A DNA stretch of 64,000 nucleotides from Gaiellasilicea sp963765705 (GTDB lineage: Bacteria > Actinomycetota > Thermoleophilia > Gaiellales > Gaiellaceae): assembly GCA_963765705.1 (NCBI GenBank), contig CAVXXJ010000004.1:1-64000 (forward strand), given 5' to 3'. The notes under the pieces were generated by a model, which searched no databases, was not told the origin of the DNA, and saw only the letters and a list, made by a program, of their open reading frames with translations. Each line of letters opens with the position of its first letter. Within the stretch, counting starts at the first letter, position 1. Positions 36,198 to 45,774 of the stretch are shown here, in pieces. Position numbers and translations under genes: made by a program.

Positions 36198-37053
36198 GCT
36201 CCGGCGCTCGAGCGTCGCGACGATCCTCGCCGGACAGTCGCCAACCGGTGCCTACGTCGCCTGCCCGGCGTTCGCGCAGTACCGCTACTCATGGCTCCGC
36301 GACGGTTCGTTCATCGCCGACGCGATGAGCCGGGTCGGAGAGGCGGAGAGCGCAGAGGCGTTCTTCGACTGGGTCGCCGCGATCGTCGACGCGGGCGCCG
36401 GCTTCGACGCGCGCTACACGCTCGACGGCGAGCGCGACACGACCGTGTGGCCGCACCCGCAACACGACGGCTGGGGTCTCTGGCTCTGGGCGTTGCGCGA
36501 ACACGCCGCGCGGCACGGCGGCGGCGGCCGCCGGCGGGAGGCGGCGGCCCGAACGACGGCGCACCTCGAGCAGGTCCGCTACCAACCGTGCGTCGACTGG
36601 TGGGAGGAGCGAGAAGGAGTTCACGCGGCCACGCTCGCCTGCCTCGCGGCAGGCCTCGGCGACGACCTCGACCTCTCCCCGGCAGAGGAGCGGCTCGACG
36701 CGAGCCTGCTCGTCCTGCCGTTCCTCGGCTTCGGCGACGTCGACGTGAGCGCGCTCGTCAGCCCGGGCGGCGGCGTCCACCGTCACTTCGACGACACCTA
36801 CTACGGCGGCGGGGAGTGGCTGCTCCTGACCGCGCTGCTCGGGCTGGCGGAGCCGGACTGCGCAGAGGAGCGGCTCGCCTGGGTAGGCGCGCACGCGGAG
36901 CCGGGCGGCCTGCTCCCGGAGCAGTCGCAGGACCACCTGCTCCATCCCGGCCACTACGCCCCCTGGGTCGAGAGGTGGGGGCCGCCGGCCTCGCCGCTCC
37001 TGTGGTCGCACGCGATGTTCCTCACCCTCGACCACGAGCTCTACGGGAGCTGA
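36175..37053 (+). CDS. GH15-like (glucoamylase/trehalase family) protein, short form
   Basis: 292 residues from GTG 36175, overlapping the beta-helix gene by 23 bp. Conserved blocks of the GH15 (alpha/alpha)6 barrel: YRYSWLRDGSFIADAMSRVGE (substrate-binding Trp-Leu-Arg-Asp), WGLWLWALREHA, RYQPCVDWWEEREGVHAATLACLAAGL (general-acid Glu region) and YYGGGEWLLLTALLGLAEP, with QDHLLHPGHYAPWVERWGPPASPLLWSHAMF at the end. It lacks the N-terminal beta-sandwich domain of ordinary GH15 proteins (about 600 residues) and looks like a stand-alone catalytic domain. Cytosolic. Together with DUF4032 directly downstream it probably belongs to intracellular glucan metabolism. Confidence 0.75.
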   Translation: MPASSIPELRRSSVATILAGQSPTGAYVACPAFAQYRYSWLRDGSFIADAMSRVGEAESAEAFFDWVAAIVDAGAGFDARYTLDGERDTTVWPHPQHDGWGLWLWALREHAARHGGGGRRREAAARTTAHLEQVRYQPCVDWWEEREGVHAATLACLAAGLGDDLDLSPAEERLDASLLVLPFLGFGDVDVSALVSPGGGVHRHFDDTYYGGGEWLLLTALLGLAEPDCAEERLAWVGAHAEPGGLLPEQSQDHLLHPGHYAPWVERWGPPASPLLWSHAMFLTLDHELYGS

Positions 37054-37054
37054 C

Positions 37055-38311
37055 GTGCCGCCGCGGCTACAGCTGATCGCCCGCACCGGGCATCCCGACT
37101 TCCTCGACCTGCCGTGGGACGAGCCGCTGGCCGAGTGGACGTCGGAACGGCTGGTCGAGGTCGTGCGCGGGATCCACCGCCATGTCGTGCGCTTCGTCGA
37201 GTACGACAATCCACTCGGACCGGCGATCTACGCGCTCAAGGAGCTGCCGGCGCCGATCGCGCGGCGTGAGTACGGGCTGCTGCGGGCGCTCGCGGCCGCG
37301 GAGATGCCCGTGGTCGACGCTGTCGGGGTCGTCACCGAGCGCGGCGAAGGGCTCGAGGCGGTCCTGATCACGCGCCACCTGGACTACTCGCTCCCGTTCC
37401 GGACCCTGTTCGCGCGAGGGAGCGTGCCGGATCTGCGGCGGCGCCTGCTCGACGCCGGCGCCGACCTGCTCGTCCGGCTCCACCTCGGCGGCTTCTTCTG
37501 GGGCGACTGCTCGCTCTCGAACACGCTTTTCCGCCGCGATGCGGGAGCGCTCGCCGCCTACCTCGTCGACGCCGAGACCGGCGAGCTGCATCCCAGCCTC
37601 TCCGACGGACAGCGCCTGCACGACCTGGAGATCGCGGAGGAGAACGTCGCCGGCGAACTCGCGGACGTCGAGGCCGAGCTCGGCCGCGAGGGCGAGCTCC
37701 ACCCGGAGGACACGGCGGCGGAGCTGATCGCCCGCTACGAGACGCTCTGGCACGAGCTCATGCACGAAGAGGTGTTCTCCGACGACACGCGCTACAAGAT
37801 CGACGAGCGGCTGCACCGCTTGAACGAGCTCGGCTTCGACGTCGAGGAGCTCGAGCTCGTCGCGGGCGACGACGGCGGCTACCGGCTGCGCCTGAACCCG
37901 CGCGTCGTCGAGCCCGGCCACCACCGCCGGCGCTTGCACGCGCTGACCGGCCTGATGGCGCAGGAGAACCAGGCGCGCCGGCTCCTCAACGACCTCGCGC
38001 GTTACCGGGCGGAGCTCGACCGTGCCGGCAAGCGGCCCGTCCCGGAAACGGTCGCGGTCCACCGCTGGCTCTCCGAGGTCTTCGAGCCCGCGGTTGCGGA
38101 AATCCCGGGCGAGCTGTGGGGCAAGCGCGACGCCGCCGAGGTCTTCCACGAAGCGCTCGAGCACCGCTGGTTCCTCTCCCAGCAGGCCGGCGAGGACATC
38201 GGGCTGATGCCGGCCGTCGAAGCCTACGTCGAGGACGTCCTCCGCCACGCGCCGGACGAGCGTGCGGTGCTCGAACCGGGCGCGACCGAAGAGGAAGACG
38301 AAGAGGACTAG
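37055..38311 (+). CDS. DUF4032 domain protein with kinase-like (LPS kinase-type) fold
   Basis: 418 residues from GTG 37055, one base after the GH15-like stop. The N-terminal half carries a protein-kinase-like pattern: AIYALKELPAPIARREYGLLRALAAAEMPVVDAVGVV (Lys and Glu of the ATP site), then LVRLHLGGFFWGDCSLSNTLFRRDAGALAAYLVDAETGE (catalytic loop WGDCSLSN and the metal-binding VDAE). The DUF4032 region LHALTGLMAQENQARRLLNDLARYRAELD...VFHEALEHRWFLSQQAGEDIGL follows, with an acidic tail. Substrate unknown. Shares a CTAG stop overlap with the convergent cyclophilin gene. Confidence 0.75.
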   Translation: MPPRLQLIARTGHPDFLDLPWDEPLAEWTSERLVEVVRGIHRHVVRFVEYDNPLGPAIYALKELPAPIARREYGLLRALAAAEMPVVDAVGVVTERGEGLEAVLITRHLDYSLPFRTLFARGSVPDLRRRLLDAGADLLVRLHLGGFFWGDCSLSNTLFRRDAGALAAYLVDAETGELHPSLSDGQRLHDLEIAEENVAGELADVEAELGREGELHPEDTAAELIARYETLWHELMHEEVFSDDTRYKIDERLHRLNELGFDVEELELVAGDDGGYRLRLNPRVVEPGHHRRRLHALTGLMAQENQARRLLNDLARYRAELDRAGKRPVPETVAVHRWLSEVFEPAVAEIPGELWGKRDAAEVFHEALEHRWFLSQQAGEDIGLMPAVEAYVEDVLRHAPDERAVLEPGATEEEDEED

Positions 38312-38763
38312 CCGAGCTCGATGCGGTCGATCGTCACCGGCGTGAGCGGTGCGTCGCGGCCGTCGCTCGGAAGCATCGAGATCTTGTCGGCGACGTCCTG
38401 GCCGCTCGTCACCTTCCCGAACACCGTGTGCTTGCCGTCCAGCCACGGAGCCGCCTCGGTCGTGACGATGAAGAACTGGCTCCCGTTCGTGTTCGGGCCG
38501 GAGTTCGCCATCGCGAGCGCGCCCTTCTCGACCTTGTGGTCGTTGAACTCGTCCTCGAACTGGTAGCCCGGCCCCCCGGTGCCGGTGCCTTGCGGGCAGC
38601 CGCCCTGGATCATGAAGTCGGGGATGACGCGGTGGAAGATCAGCCCGTCGTAGAAGCCCTCGCCGGCGAGCTTGGTGAAGTTCTCGACCGTCTTCGGCGC
38701 CTCGTCGGGAAAGAGCTCGATCTCGATGGGTCCTTCGCTGGTGTGAAGCGTGGCTTTGGTCAT
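38308..38763 (-). CDS. Cyclophilin-type peptidyl-prolyl cis-trans isomerase
   Basis: 151 residues, without a signal peptide, so cytosolic. The cyclophilin core is complete: NFTKLAGEGFYDGLIFHRVIPDFMIQGGCPQGTGTGGPGYQFEDEF (catalytic Arg in FHRVI, Gln and Gly-rich loop), GALAMANSGPNTNGSQFFIVTTEAAPWLDGKHTVFGKV. Catalyses proline isomerisation during protein folding. It is transcribed toward the DUF4032 gene and separated from the upstream M48 gene by a GC-rich hairpin. Confidence 0.93.
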   Translation of the reverse strand: MTKATLHTSEGPIEIELFPDEAPKTVENFTKLAGEGFYDGLIFHRVIPDFMIQGGCPQGTGTGGPGYQFEDEFNDHKVEKGALAMANSGPNTNGSQFFIVTTEAAPWLDGKHTVFGKVTSGQDVADKISMLPSDGRDAPLTPVTIDRIELG

Positions 38764-38800
38764 GCCGGGACGGTACTAAACCATGGTGTGGGAGCGATCC

Positions 38801-38817
38801 GGGCCGCGAAGCGGCCC
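38801..38817 (-). terminator. Hairpin terminator downstream of the M48 protease gene
   Basis: GGGCCGC-gaa-GCGGCCC on the plus strand (TTC loop on the minus strand), 7-bp arms, three bases past the stop of the minus-strand M48 gene. No U-tract follows. It probably separates the M48 and cyclophilin transcripts. Confidence 0.6.
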
Positions 38818-38819
38818 CT

Positions 38820-39989
38820 TTAGGGGTCTTTGCGCGATGAGGATCCGCTTCCGCGGATACTCATCCTGCGCCAACTGGTAGCGGCCGCTGCCAGCCGCTC
38901 GGGCACGGTCGGGTGGGCGAACAGCCACAGATACGCGAGCCGGGGCGGAGCCGGGTCGGGCAGGTTGGCGTCGGACAACCGTCCGAACGCCGACTCGAAC
39001 GCGTCGAGGTCGCCCGTCTGCTCGAGCGCGAAGCGATCGCACGCGTACTCCCAGCGGCGCGAAAGCGCCGCTTGCAGCGGTGCCCCCAGAAGACCCAGCA
39101 GCGAAGCGACGAGGATGGCGAACGCGGCGACGCGCGCATCCCCCGGACCGGTCGCGTCGAGCGCGTCGAGCACGGCTTCCGAGGAGAGGAGCGCCCAGAG
39201 CGCGACCACGACGGCCGCGACGCCTGCCATCGCCACCGCGGTTCCGAGCGCGACGTGCCGGTAGCGGCGGTGGCCGAGCTCGTGAGCGACGACGGTCAGG
39301 ATCTCGGGCGTGCTCGCCTGCTCGAGGAGCGTGTCGTAGAGGACGACCCGGCGCGTGGCGCCGAGACCGGAGACGTACGCGTTCAGCTTCGTCGTCCTCC
39401 TGCTGGCGTCCGCGACGAGCACCTCGCGAACCGGCACTGACGCGTCCACTCCGAGCTTCAGCACCGCGTCGCGCAGGCTCGACGCCTCGACCGGACGGAA
39501 CTTGTTGAAGATCGGCTCGAGGACGACCGGGGCGACGAAGCTGAGCAGGAGCACGACGAGGGCGCCGCCGGCAGCGGCCGCAAGCGGCCAGGCCGACGAG
39601 AACGCCTGCGCGCAGACGACGAGCCCGGCGAGCACGGCGCCCGTGAGGAACGAGCCGATCGCGACCGCCTTCAGCCGGTCGAGCGCGAAGTCGCGCGAGC
39701 TCTGGCGCGAGAACCCGAACGTGCGCTCGTGCAACAGGCCGAGCCAGACGCTGAGCGGCAGGCGCACGAGCGCTGAGACGTGCACGATCAGGACCCCGAG
39801 CAGGAACGCGCCGAGCGCCTCCGGCAGCGAGTCGACGATCCCGAGCACCGCCTGACCGAGGGGCGTGAATGCGAGCACCGCAAGCACGGCCAGCCCCAGC
39901 ACGACGTCGGCGAGGATCGCGCGATAGCGCGGGTCGTGATAGCGGCGGGCGAGCTCCTCGCTGCCCGGCTCGTGCGCCCTGGCCTCCAC
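38820..39989 (-). CDS. M48 family zinc metalloprotease (Ste24/CAAX prenyl protease-like)
   Basis: 389 residues. The zinc site VVAHELGHRRYRHV (HExxH) is near residue 235, with the third ligand Glu expected in SRRWEYACDRFALEQTGD. Several membrane helices flank it: VVLGLAVLAVLAFTPLGQAVLGI, AVAIGSFLTGAVLAGLVVCAQAF, LAAAAGGALVVLLLSFVAPVVLEPIFNKFRPV and AMAGVAAVVVALWALLSSEAVLD. The NKFRPVEASSLRDAVLKLG stretch is typical of Ste24-like M48A proteases. Membrane protease of unknown target. Divergent from the FtsH-like gene across 70 bp. Confidence 0.88.
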   Translation of the reverse strand: MEARAHEPGSEELARRYHDPRYRAILADVVLGLAVLAVLAFTPLGQAVLGIVDSLPEALGAFLLGVLIVHVSALVRLPLSVWLGLLHERTFGFSRQSSRDFALDRLKAVAIGSFLTGAVLAGLVVCAQAFSSAWPLAAAAGGALVVLLLSFVAPVVLEPIFNKFRPVEASSLRDAVLKLGVDASVPVREVLVADASRRTTKLNAYVSGLGATRRVVLYDTLLEQASTPEILTVVAHELGHRRYRHVALGTAVAMAGVAAVVVALWALLSSEAVLDALDATGPGDARVAAFAILVASLLGLLGAPLQAALSRRWEYACDRFALEQTGDLDAFESAFGRLSDANLPDPAPPRLAYLWLFAHPTVPERLAAAATSWRRMSIRGSGSSSRKDP

Positions 39990-40059
39990 CAGGCGTGTGT
40001 ATCACAGGCCTTAACAAGCCGCTAACAGTTCTCAGTTTTCTCCGGATTACACTCCTTCA

Positions 40060-42447
40060 ATGGCTACTGCGGAGCCACTCGCCGGCCTGTCACACGGGCA
40101 GCCGGCCCCCTCGACGGAGCTGGCCGACCAGTGGCGCCGGCTGACCAGGGCCGCGACCGCCGTGGCGGTGCTGACGAGCCCGGCGCTCTTCATCTGGTTC
40201 AAGGAGTACAACGGCTGGAGCGCGCTCTGGTCGCTCGTCGCCACCGTCGGCGCCGTGATCGTCTTCCGCGGCTTCGCCGACCTCTTCTTCCGCCGCCTGA
40301 TTCCGTGGCCGAGCCTCTTCGGAGCCGACAGCGCGCAGCTCCGCGAAGAGGACGTGATGGGCCGGCGCCGGGCGTGGTACTGGCGCAAGAAGGCGCGGTT
40401 CGCGGTCGTCGTCGCCACCGTGATCACGGCCGTGTGGCTCGTCCGCGGCGGCTCGTGGCTCGGCACCGGTGGCGACATCCTGAGCGGCCTTGGCTCGGCG
40501 TTCTCGAACCCGGCCGTCCTGACGCAGATCGTCTTCGTCACCTTCCTCTTCATCGCCAACTTCGCGATCCTGATGGGCCCGATGCTGCTGATGGGGATCT
40601 CGCAGATCCGCGGTTTCGAGCCGGGCGACGCGCAGTGGGGCGTCAAGCTCGGCGACGTCCGCGGACAGGTCGAGGCCAAGGAGGAGGTGCGGCGCGTCGT
40701 CACGCTCTGGCAGTCCGGCGAGGCGTTCGAACGGGCCGGCGGCAAGCGGGAGCGCGGACTGCTCTTCCTCGGCGCGCCCGGAACCGGCAAGACGATGCTC
40801 GCCAAGGCGATCGCCACCGGCTTCAACTCGCCGTTCGTCTCCATCCCCGGCTCGGGCTTCGCGCAGACCTTCATCGGCGTCGACGCGATCATCGTCCGCT
40901 ATCTCGCGTGGAAGGCGAAGCGGCTCGCACGCAAGTGGGGCGGCCAGTGCATCGTCTTCATCGACGAGATCGACGCTGTCGGCATGCGCCGCCAGGCACT
41001 CGGCGGCGGCGCGCCGATCGGCGGCTTTGCTCCGCCGGACATCTCCGACCACCTCTTCTTCGGCCCGCACGGCGCGCTCACCGGCAGCGGCGACCTGATC
41101 CTCGAGACGCGCCGCTGGCGCGAGCGGATGTTCGAGCAGCGGGCGCCCGAGCGTCCGGGAGCGTCCGGATTGCAGTCGCGGCTCGGGTCGATCCTCAACT
41201 TCACCTTCCCCGGCATGGGGCAGAACAGCGGTCTCGCCCTGAACCAGCTGCTCGTCGTCATGGACGGGATCGACAACCCGCCGTTCACGAAGCGAGTCCT
41301 CACGAGCAGGTTCAACACCTTCCTCGACGCCACGTACATCGTGCCGCGGCGGCTCGGGAAGATCCCGCTGCGGCTGCCGCCGCCCGGGCCGCGCGGTGAC
41401 CAGATCTACTTCATCGGCGCCACCAACGTGCCGCTCGACCGGCTCGATCCTGCCCTGATCCGTCCGGGCCGGATGGGCCGCCACGTCTGGTTCCGCACGC
41501 CGACGAAGCAGGACCGGATCGACGTCTTCGACCTCTACATCACCAAGGTCTCGCACGAGGCCGACCTCGACACCGAGAAGCGGCGCGACGAGATCGCCCG
41601 GATCACCAACGGGTACTCCCCGGCCATGATCGAGCAGGTGTGCTCGATGGCACTGACGCTCGCCCACCACGAGGGGCGCGACCGCTTCGCGTGGGGAGAC
41701 CTCGTCGAGGCGATGACGACGATCGAGTCGGGGACCGCGATCGGGATCGAGTACATCGCGTCCGAGACGCGTGCGGTCGCGATCCACGAGGCCGGGCATG
41801 CGGCGGCCGGACACGTCTTCATGCAAGGCGCCGAGTCGACGCGGCTCTCGATCCGGATGCGCGGCGGCTCGCTCGGGCACCACCAGGCGCTCGAGAAGGA
41901 GGAGCGCTTCAGCCGCTTCCGCAGCGACGAGATGGCGCGCCTCGTGTGGACGCTCGGCGCGATGGCGGCGGAGCACGTCTTCTACGGCGAGAACTCCAAC
42001 GGCGTCGGCGGAGACGTCCAGTCGGCGACCGCGCAGGCAGCCTGGATGGTCGGCGCGTCGGCGATGGGGCCCGAGCCGTTCACCGTCACGCCGCTCGACG
42101 ACGAGAGCGAGGAGGAGGCGCGACAGCGCGTGCTGAAGCGCTTCGAGGGGATCGGCCTCCAGATCATGAACCGCACGAGCGCCGGCGGCCCGTTCAGCGA
42201 CAACCCGATCGCCGGCGTGCTAGGTGACCGCGACAAGCGCCAGACGGCGGCTCAGATCCTCGGCCAGGCGTACGTGTCCGCACACAACCTTGTCCTCCAC
42301 AACAAGGACGCGGTCGAGAAGATCGCCGACGAGCTCGTCGTGCGCCGCGAGGTGTTCGGGGACGAGCTGGTCGAGATCCTGGACGACGCGAAGCTGCGGA
42401 TGCCGGCGATCGACTATGCGAACGAGGACGCATGGCCGACGATGTGA
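40060..42447 (+). CDS. FtsH-like membrane AAA+ zinc protease with enlarged AAA domain
   Basis: 795 residues. Two N-terminal hydrophobic regions (about residues 30-75 and 115-190) anchor it. The AAA module has Walker A FLGAPGTGKTMLAKAIA (near residue 240), Walker B IVFIDEIDAVGMRRQ and the second region of homology FIGATNVPLDRLDPALIRPGRMGRHV. Between Walker B and sensor 1 lies an extra block of about 130 residues (GGAPIGGFAPPDISDHLFFGPHG...IVPRRLGKIPLRLPPP) that ordinary FtsH lacks. The peptidase domain keeps VAIHEAGHAAAGHVF (HExxH near residue 576) and GGDVQSATAQA, the third-ligand region. Likely degrades membrane or cytosolic proteins with ATP. It overlaps a small membrane-protein gene by 16 bp. 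Confidence 0.85.
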   Translation: MATAEPLAGLSHGQPAPSTELADQWRRLTRAATAVAVLTSPALFIWFKEYNGWSALWSLVATVGAVIVFRGFADLFFRRLIPWPSLFGADSAQLREEDVMGRRRAWYWRKKARFAVVVATVITAVWLVRGGSWLGTGGDILSGLGSAFSNPAVLTQIVFVTFLFIANFAILMGPMLLMGISQIRGFEPGDAQWGVKLGDVRGQVEAKEEVRRVVTLWQSGEAFERAGGKRERGLLFLGAPGTGKTMLAKAIATGFNSPFVSIPGSGFAQTFIGVDAIIVRYLAWKAKRLARKWGGQCIVFIDEIDAVGMRRQALGGGAPIGGFAPPDISDHLFFGPHGALTGSGDLILETRRWRERMFEQRAPERPGASGLQSRLGSILNFTFPGMGQNSGLALNQLLVVMDGIDNPPFTKRVLTSRFNTFLDATYIVPRRLGKIPLRLPPPGPRGDQIYFIGATNVPLDRLDPALIRPGRMGRHVWFRTPTKQDRIDVFDLYITKVSHEADLDTEKRRDEIARITNGYSPAMIEQVCSMALTLAHHEGRDRFAWGDLVEAMTTIESGTAIGIEYIASETRAVAIHEAGHAAAGHVFMQGAESTRLSIRMRGGSLGHHQALEKEERFSRFRSDEMARLVWTLGAMAAEHVFYGENSNGVGGDVQSATAQAAWMVGASAMGPEPFTVTPLDDESEEEARQRVLKRFEGIGLQIMNRTSAGGPFSDNPIAGVLGDRDKRQTAAQILGQAYVSAHNLVLHNKDAVEKIADELVVRREVFGDELVEILDDAKLRMPAIDYANEDAWPTM

Positions 42448-43280
42448 CCCCCGCTCCGGCTCCCGCAGCCGAGCCCGAGCTCCTGGTGCTGCCGACCCGG
42501 CGCGACCGGGCGCGCCAGACGTCCTACCGCTTCCGCTTCGGCATCCTCTACTTCGCCCTGGCCGCGATCGTCGGGGCGGGTGTCGGCTCGTTCATCGTCC
42601 TCGCGAGCCGCCCCTCGCCACCCCACGCGGCCGCCTGGTCGAACTGGGAGCCCAGTGGCAGCAAGCTCGCGCGCATGCGGCAGATCGCAGACCGGATCCC
42701 CAAGGCGTACACGCAGCCGAACGGAGAGCAGCTGACCGTGAGCCAGGCGAGCCAGCTCGCCGTGCCGACCGAGCAGGGCGACGTGCCGGTCACGTCGATC
42801 TTCGTCCGCCCCGACACCTCGCGGGGCCTGGCGGAGGAGGACGACATCGATGCGTACCCGGGCGCCGACGTCGTCTCGTACGGGCTCTGCGGCCTGGGCA
42901 CCGGCTCGCAGTGCGCGATCACGGAGGGGAAGCCGGCGAGCGAGCGGTTCATGCTGCTGCGCCGGCAAGCGCTCGAGCTGTCGCTCTACACGTTCAAGTA
43001 CGTCGACGACGTCGACTCGGTGCTGGTCTTCATGCCGCCGACGCCGAAGGGCGAGAGCAACGGCACGGTCTTCCTGCGGCGCGACGATGTCGCCGACGAG
43101 CTCCGCCGGCCGCTCTCTCGCCTGCTGCCGTCACGCACGCCGCGCGTCGGCGCGATCAGCGAGGTCGAGCTGGGCAACATCCTGCGCCTGACCCAGCCGC
43201 GAACCTACGCGTTTCAGTTCCAGGCCGCCTCGGACGGCAGGCCCGTCCTCGTCTTGACGCCGCCCTCCGCGGGCTCCTGA
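42432..43280 (+). CDS. Single-pass membrane protein of unknown function, partner of the FtsH-like protease
   Basis: 282 residues from ATG 42432, overlapping the protease gene by 16 bp, so translationally coupled. Proline/alanine-rich cytoplasmic N terminus, basic RRDRARQTSYRFRFG, one membrane helix (ILYFALAAIVGAGVGSFIVLAS, about residues 38-60), then about 220 extracytoplasmic residues. These include KLARMRQIADRIPKAYTQPNGEQL, a pair of cysteines in YGLCGLGTGSQCAITEG, and RRQALELSLYTFKYVDDVDSVLVFMPP. No known domain is recognised. The coupling suggests an adaptor or inhibitor of the protease, comparable in position (not sequence) to HflK/HflC. Its 3' end overlaps a convergent gene by 67 bp. 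Confidence 0.7.
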   Translation: MADDVTPAPAPAAEPELLVLPTRRDRARQTSYRFRFGILYFALAAIVGAGVGSFIVLASRPSPPHAAAWSNWEPSGSKLARMRQIADRIPKAYTQPNGEQLTVSQASQLAVPTEQGDVPVTSIFVRPDTSRGLAEEDDIDAYPGADVVSYGLCGLGTGSQCAITEGKPASERFMLLRRQALELSLYTFKYVDDVDSVLVFMPPTPKGESNGTVFLRRDDVADELRRPLSRLLPSRTPRVGAISEVELGNILRLTQPRTYAFQFQAASDGRPVLVLTPPSAGS

Positions 43281-43564
43281 GCCAACCACAGGCGCTGGAA
43301 CGGCAGGGCGACGACCCGCCCACGGCGACCGCCGGCGGTCAGTGAGACCCGAACGGACTCGCGTGCTCGGAGGAGCAGCTTCCGCACGACCGCAGGGTCG
43401 GTCCCCAGGCGGCGGGCGATCGCGGCCGTGTCCAGCCCGCCGATCTCGCTCAGCGCGAGCGCTGACCGCTCGACGGCAGGCAGGCCCGCCAGCGCCCTGG
43501 CTGGGGGCTCCGCCTCGGCCGGCTGCGGCCGGAGGAGCCAGTCGAATCGCCTCGTCGTGGTCAT
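43214..43564 (-). CDS. Small sigma-70 region 4-like HTH protein
   Basis: 116 residues. GAGGAG lies upstream of ATG 43564. The central part ALAGLPAVERSALALSEIGGLDTAAIARRLGTDPAVVRKLLLRARESVRVSL matches a sigma-factor region 4 helix-turn-helix, but there is no region 2 before it. The last about 30 residues are Trp/Arg-containing and unassigned. It could be a stand-alone DNA-binding protein, an anti-sigma partner or a remnant. The reading frame overlaps the end of the plus-strand membrane-protein gene by 67 bp, unusual for two real genes. Confidence 0.55.
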   Translation of the reverse strand: MTTTRRFDWLLRPQPAEAEPPARALAGLPAVERSALALSEIGGLDTAAIARRLGTDPAVVRKLLLRARESVRVSLTAGGRRGRVVALPFQRLWLAQEPAEGGVKTRTGLPSEAAWN

Positions 43565-43645
43565 GCCTCAACTCCTCGAGCGTCGCTCTCGTTACATATG
43601 CAACGAAGAACGCCGGTTTGCAGGTGCGGGATAGACTCCCCGCCC

Positions 43646-44371
43646 GTGACCGAGGCGGCAAGCACGAAGGCGGACGACGTCGCGCTCGAGCTGGAGCAGG
43701 CGATCGTCTCGGGGGAGTTCGCGCCCGGCACGGTGCTGCGCCAGGAGCAGCTGTCGGCGCGCTACGGCGTCAGCCGCACGCCGATCCGCGAGGCGCTCCG
43801 CCGCCTGGCGGCGCTCGGCCTCGTCTCGTTCGAGCCCAACCGGGGTGTTCGCGTCCGCACGCTGACACGCGCCGAGCTGCGGGAGGCCTTTCTGATCCGG
43901 GCGGAGCTCGAGAGCCTCGCGACCGAGATCGCGGCGGAGCGGATGACGCGCGCCGACCTCGACGAGCTGGAGGCGATCGAGGATCGCTTCGCGGGGCTCA
44001 CCGACGAGCTGCGCCGCGGCGGCCGGCTGGCCGCGGACCGGCGCGCCGACCTCGTCACCGAGTGGGTTCGCGCGAACCACGCCTTCCACGACGTGATCTA
44101 CCGCGTCGCCGACCTGCCGATGGTCGAGCGGATCGCCAAGGGCGCCCGCTACTCCGGCTCCGCCGTCTGGGCCCCGGCGGACGCGGGCGAGCTGGACGAG
44201 CTCTACGGCGCGAACGAGCGACAGCACCGGGCGCTCCTCGACGCACTCGCCGCAGGCAGCCCGAGCGGCGCCCGGGCGCTCGCCCGGGAGCACGTGCTCT
44301 CCTCCGGCGCCCTGCTCGAACGGATCCTGGCACAACAGATTGGATCCAATACTGACCGAAATAGGAGTTGA
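43646..44371 (+). CDS. GntR/FadR-family transcriptional regulator
   Basis: 241 residues from GTG 43646. The N-terminal winged helix reads VALELEQAIVSGEFAPGTVLRQEQLSARYGVSRTPIREALRRLAALGLVSFEPNRGVRV, a textbook GntR domain. The C-terminal FCD all-helical ligand domain follows (FLIRAELESLATEIAAERM, VRANHAFHDVIYRVADLPMVERIAKGAR, NERQHRALLDALAAGSPSGARALAREHVL) with the usual Asp/His metal-ligand pattern. It lies 62 bp upstream of isocitrate lyase, with three GGATCC-centred palindromes between and overlapping its 3' end, so it probably controls that gene in response to a metabolite of acetate or glyoxylate metabolism. Confidence 0.88.
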   Translation: MTEAASTKADDVALELEQAIVSGEFAPGTVLRQEQLSARYGVSRTPIREALRRLAALGLVSFEPNRGVRVRTLTRAELREAFLIRAELESLATEIAAERMTRADLDELEAIEDRFAGLTDELRRGGRLAADRRADLVTEWVRANHAFHDVIYRVADLPMVERIAKGARYSGSAVWAPADAGELDELYGANERQHRALLDALAAGSPSGARALAREHVLSSGALLERILAQQIGSNTDRNRS

Positions 44372-44420
44372 CGGGCGTCCGATTGGGTATCTAGGATCCG
44401 AAAACATCAATTTCGGATCC
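44339..44420 (+). promoter_or_regulatory. Isocitrate lyase promoter with three GGATCC-centred operator sites
   Basis: ATTGGATCCAAT (44339-44350) and TTCGGATCCGAA (44412-44423) are perfect 12-bp palindromes; a third, less perfect copy CTAGGATCCGAA sits at 44391-44402. Centres are 52 and 21 bp apart, close to five and two helical turns, so all three face the same side. The second and third copies also form a long dyad, GGATCCGAAA and TTTCGGATCC, around 7 bases. A promoter TTGACG (44368-44373) - 18 bp - TAGGAT (44392-44397) is visible, with the last two sites overlapping the -10 and start region. AAGGAG follows for translation at 44434. Confidence 0.65.
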
Positions 44421-44433
44421 GAAGGAGACCTCA

Positions 44434-45762
<1,329 letters not shown>

Positions 45763-45774
45763 GGCTGGCATAGT

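Noticed and set aside
44342..44420. GGATCC hexamers as mere chance restriction sites
   Set aside because: Two are embedded in perfect 12-bp palindromes, spacing is helical, and they overlap a promoter next to a regulator gene, so an operator role was kept instead.
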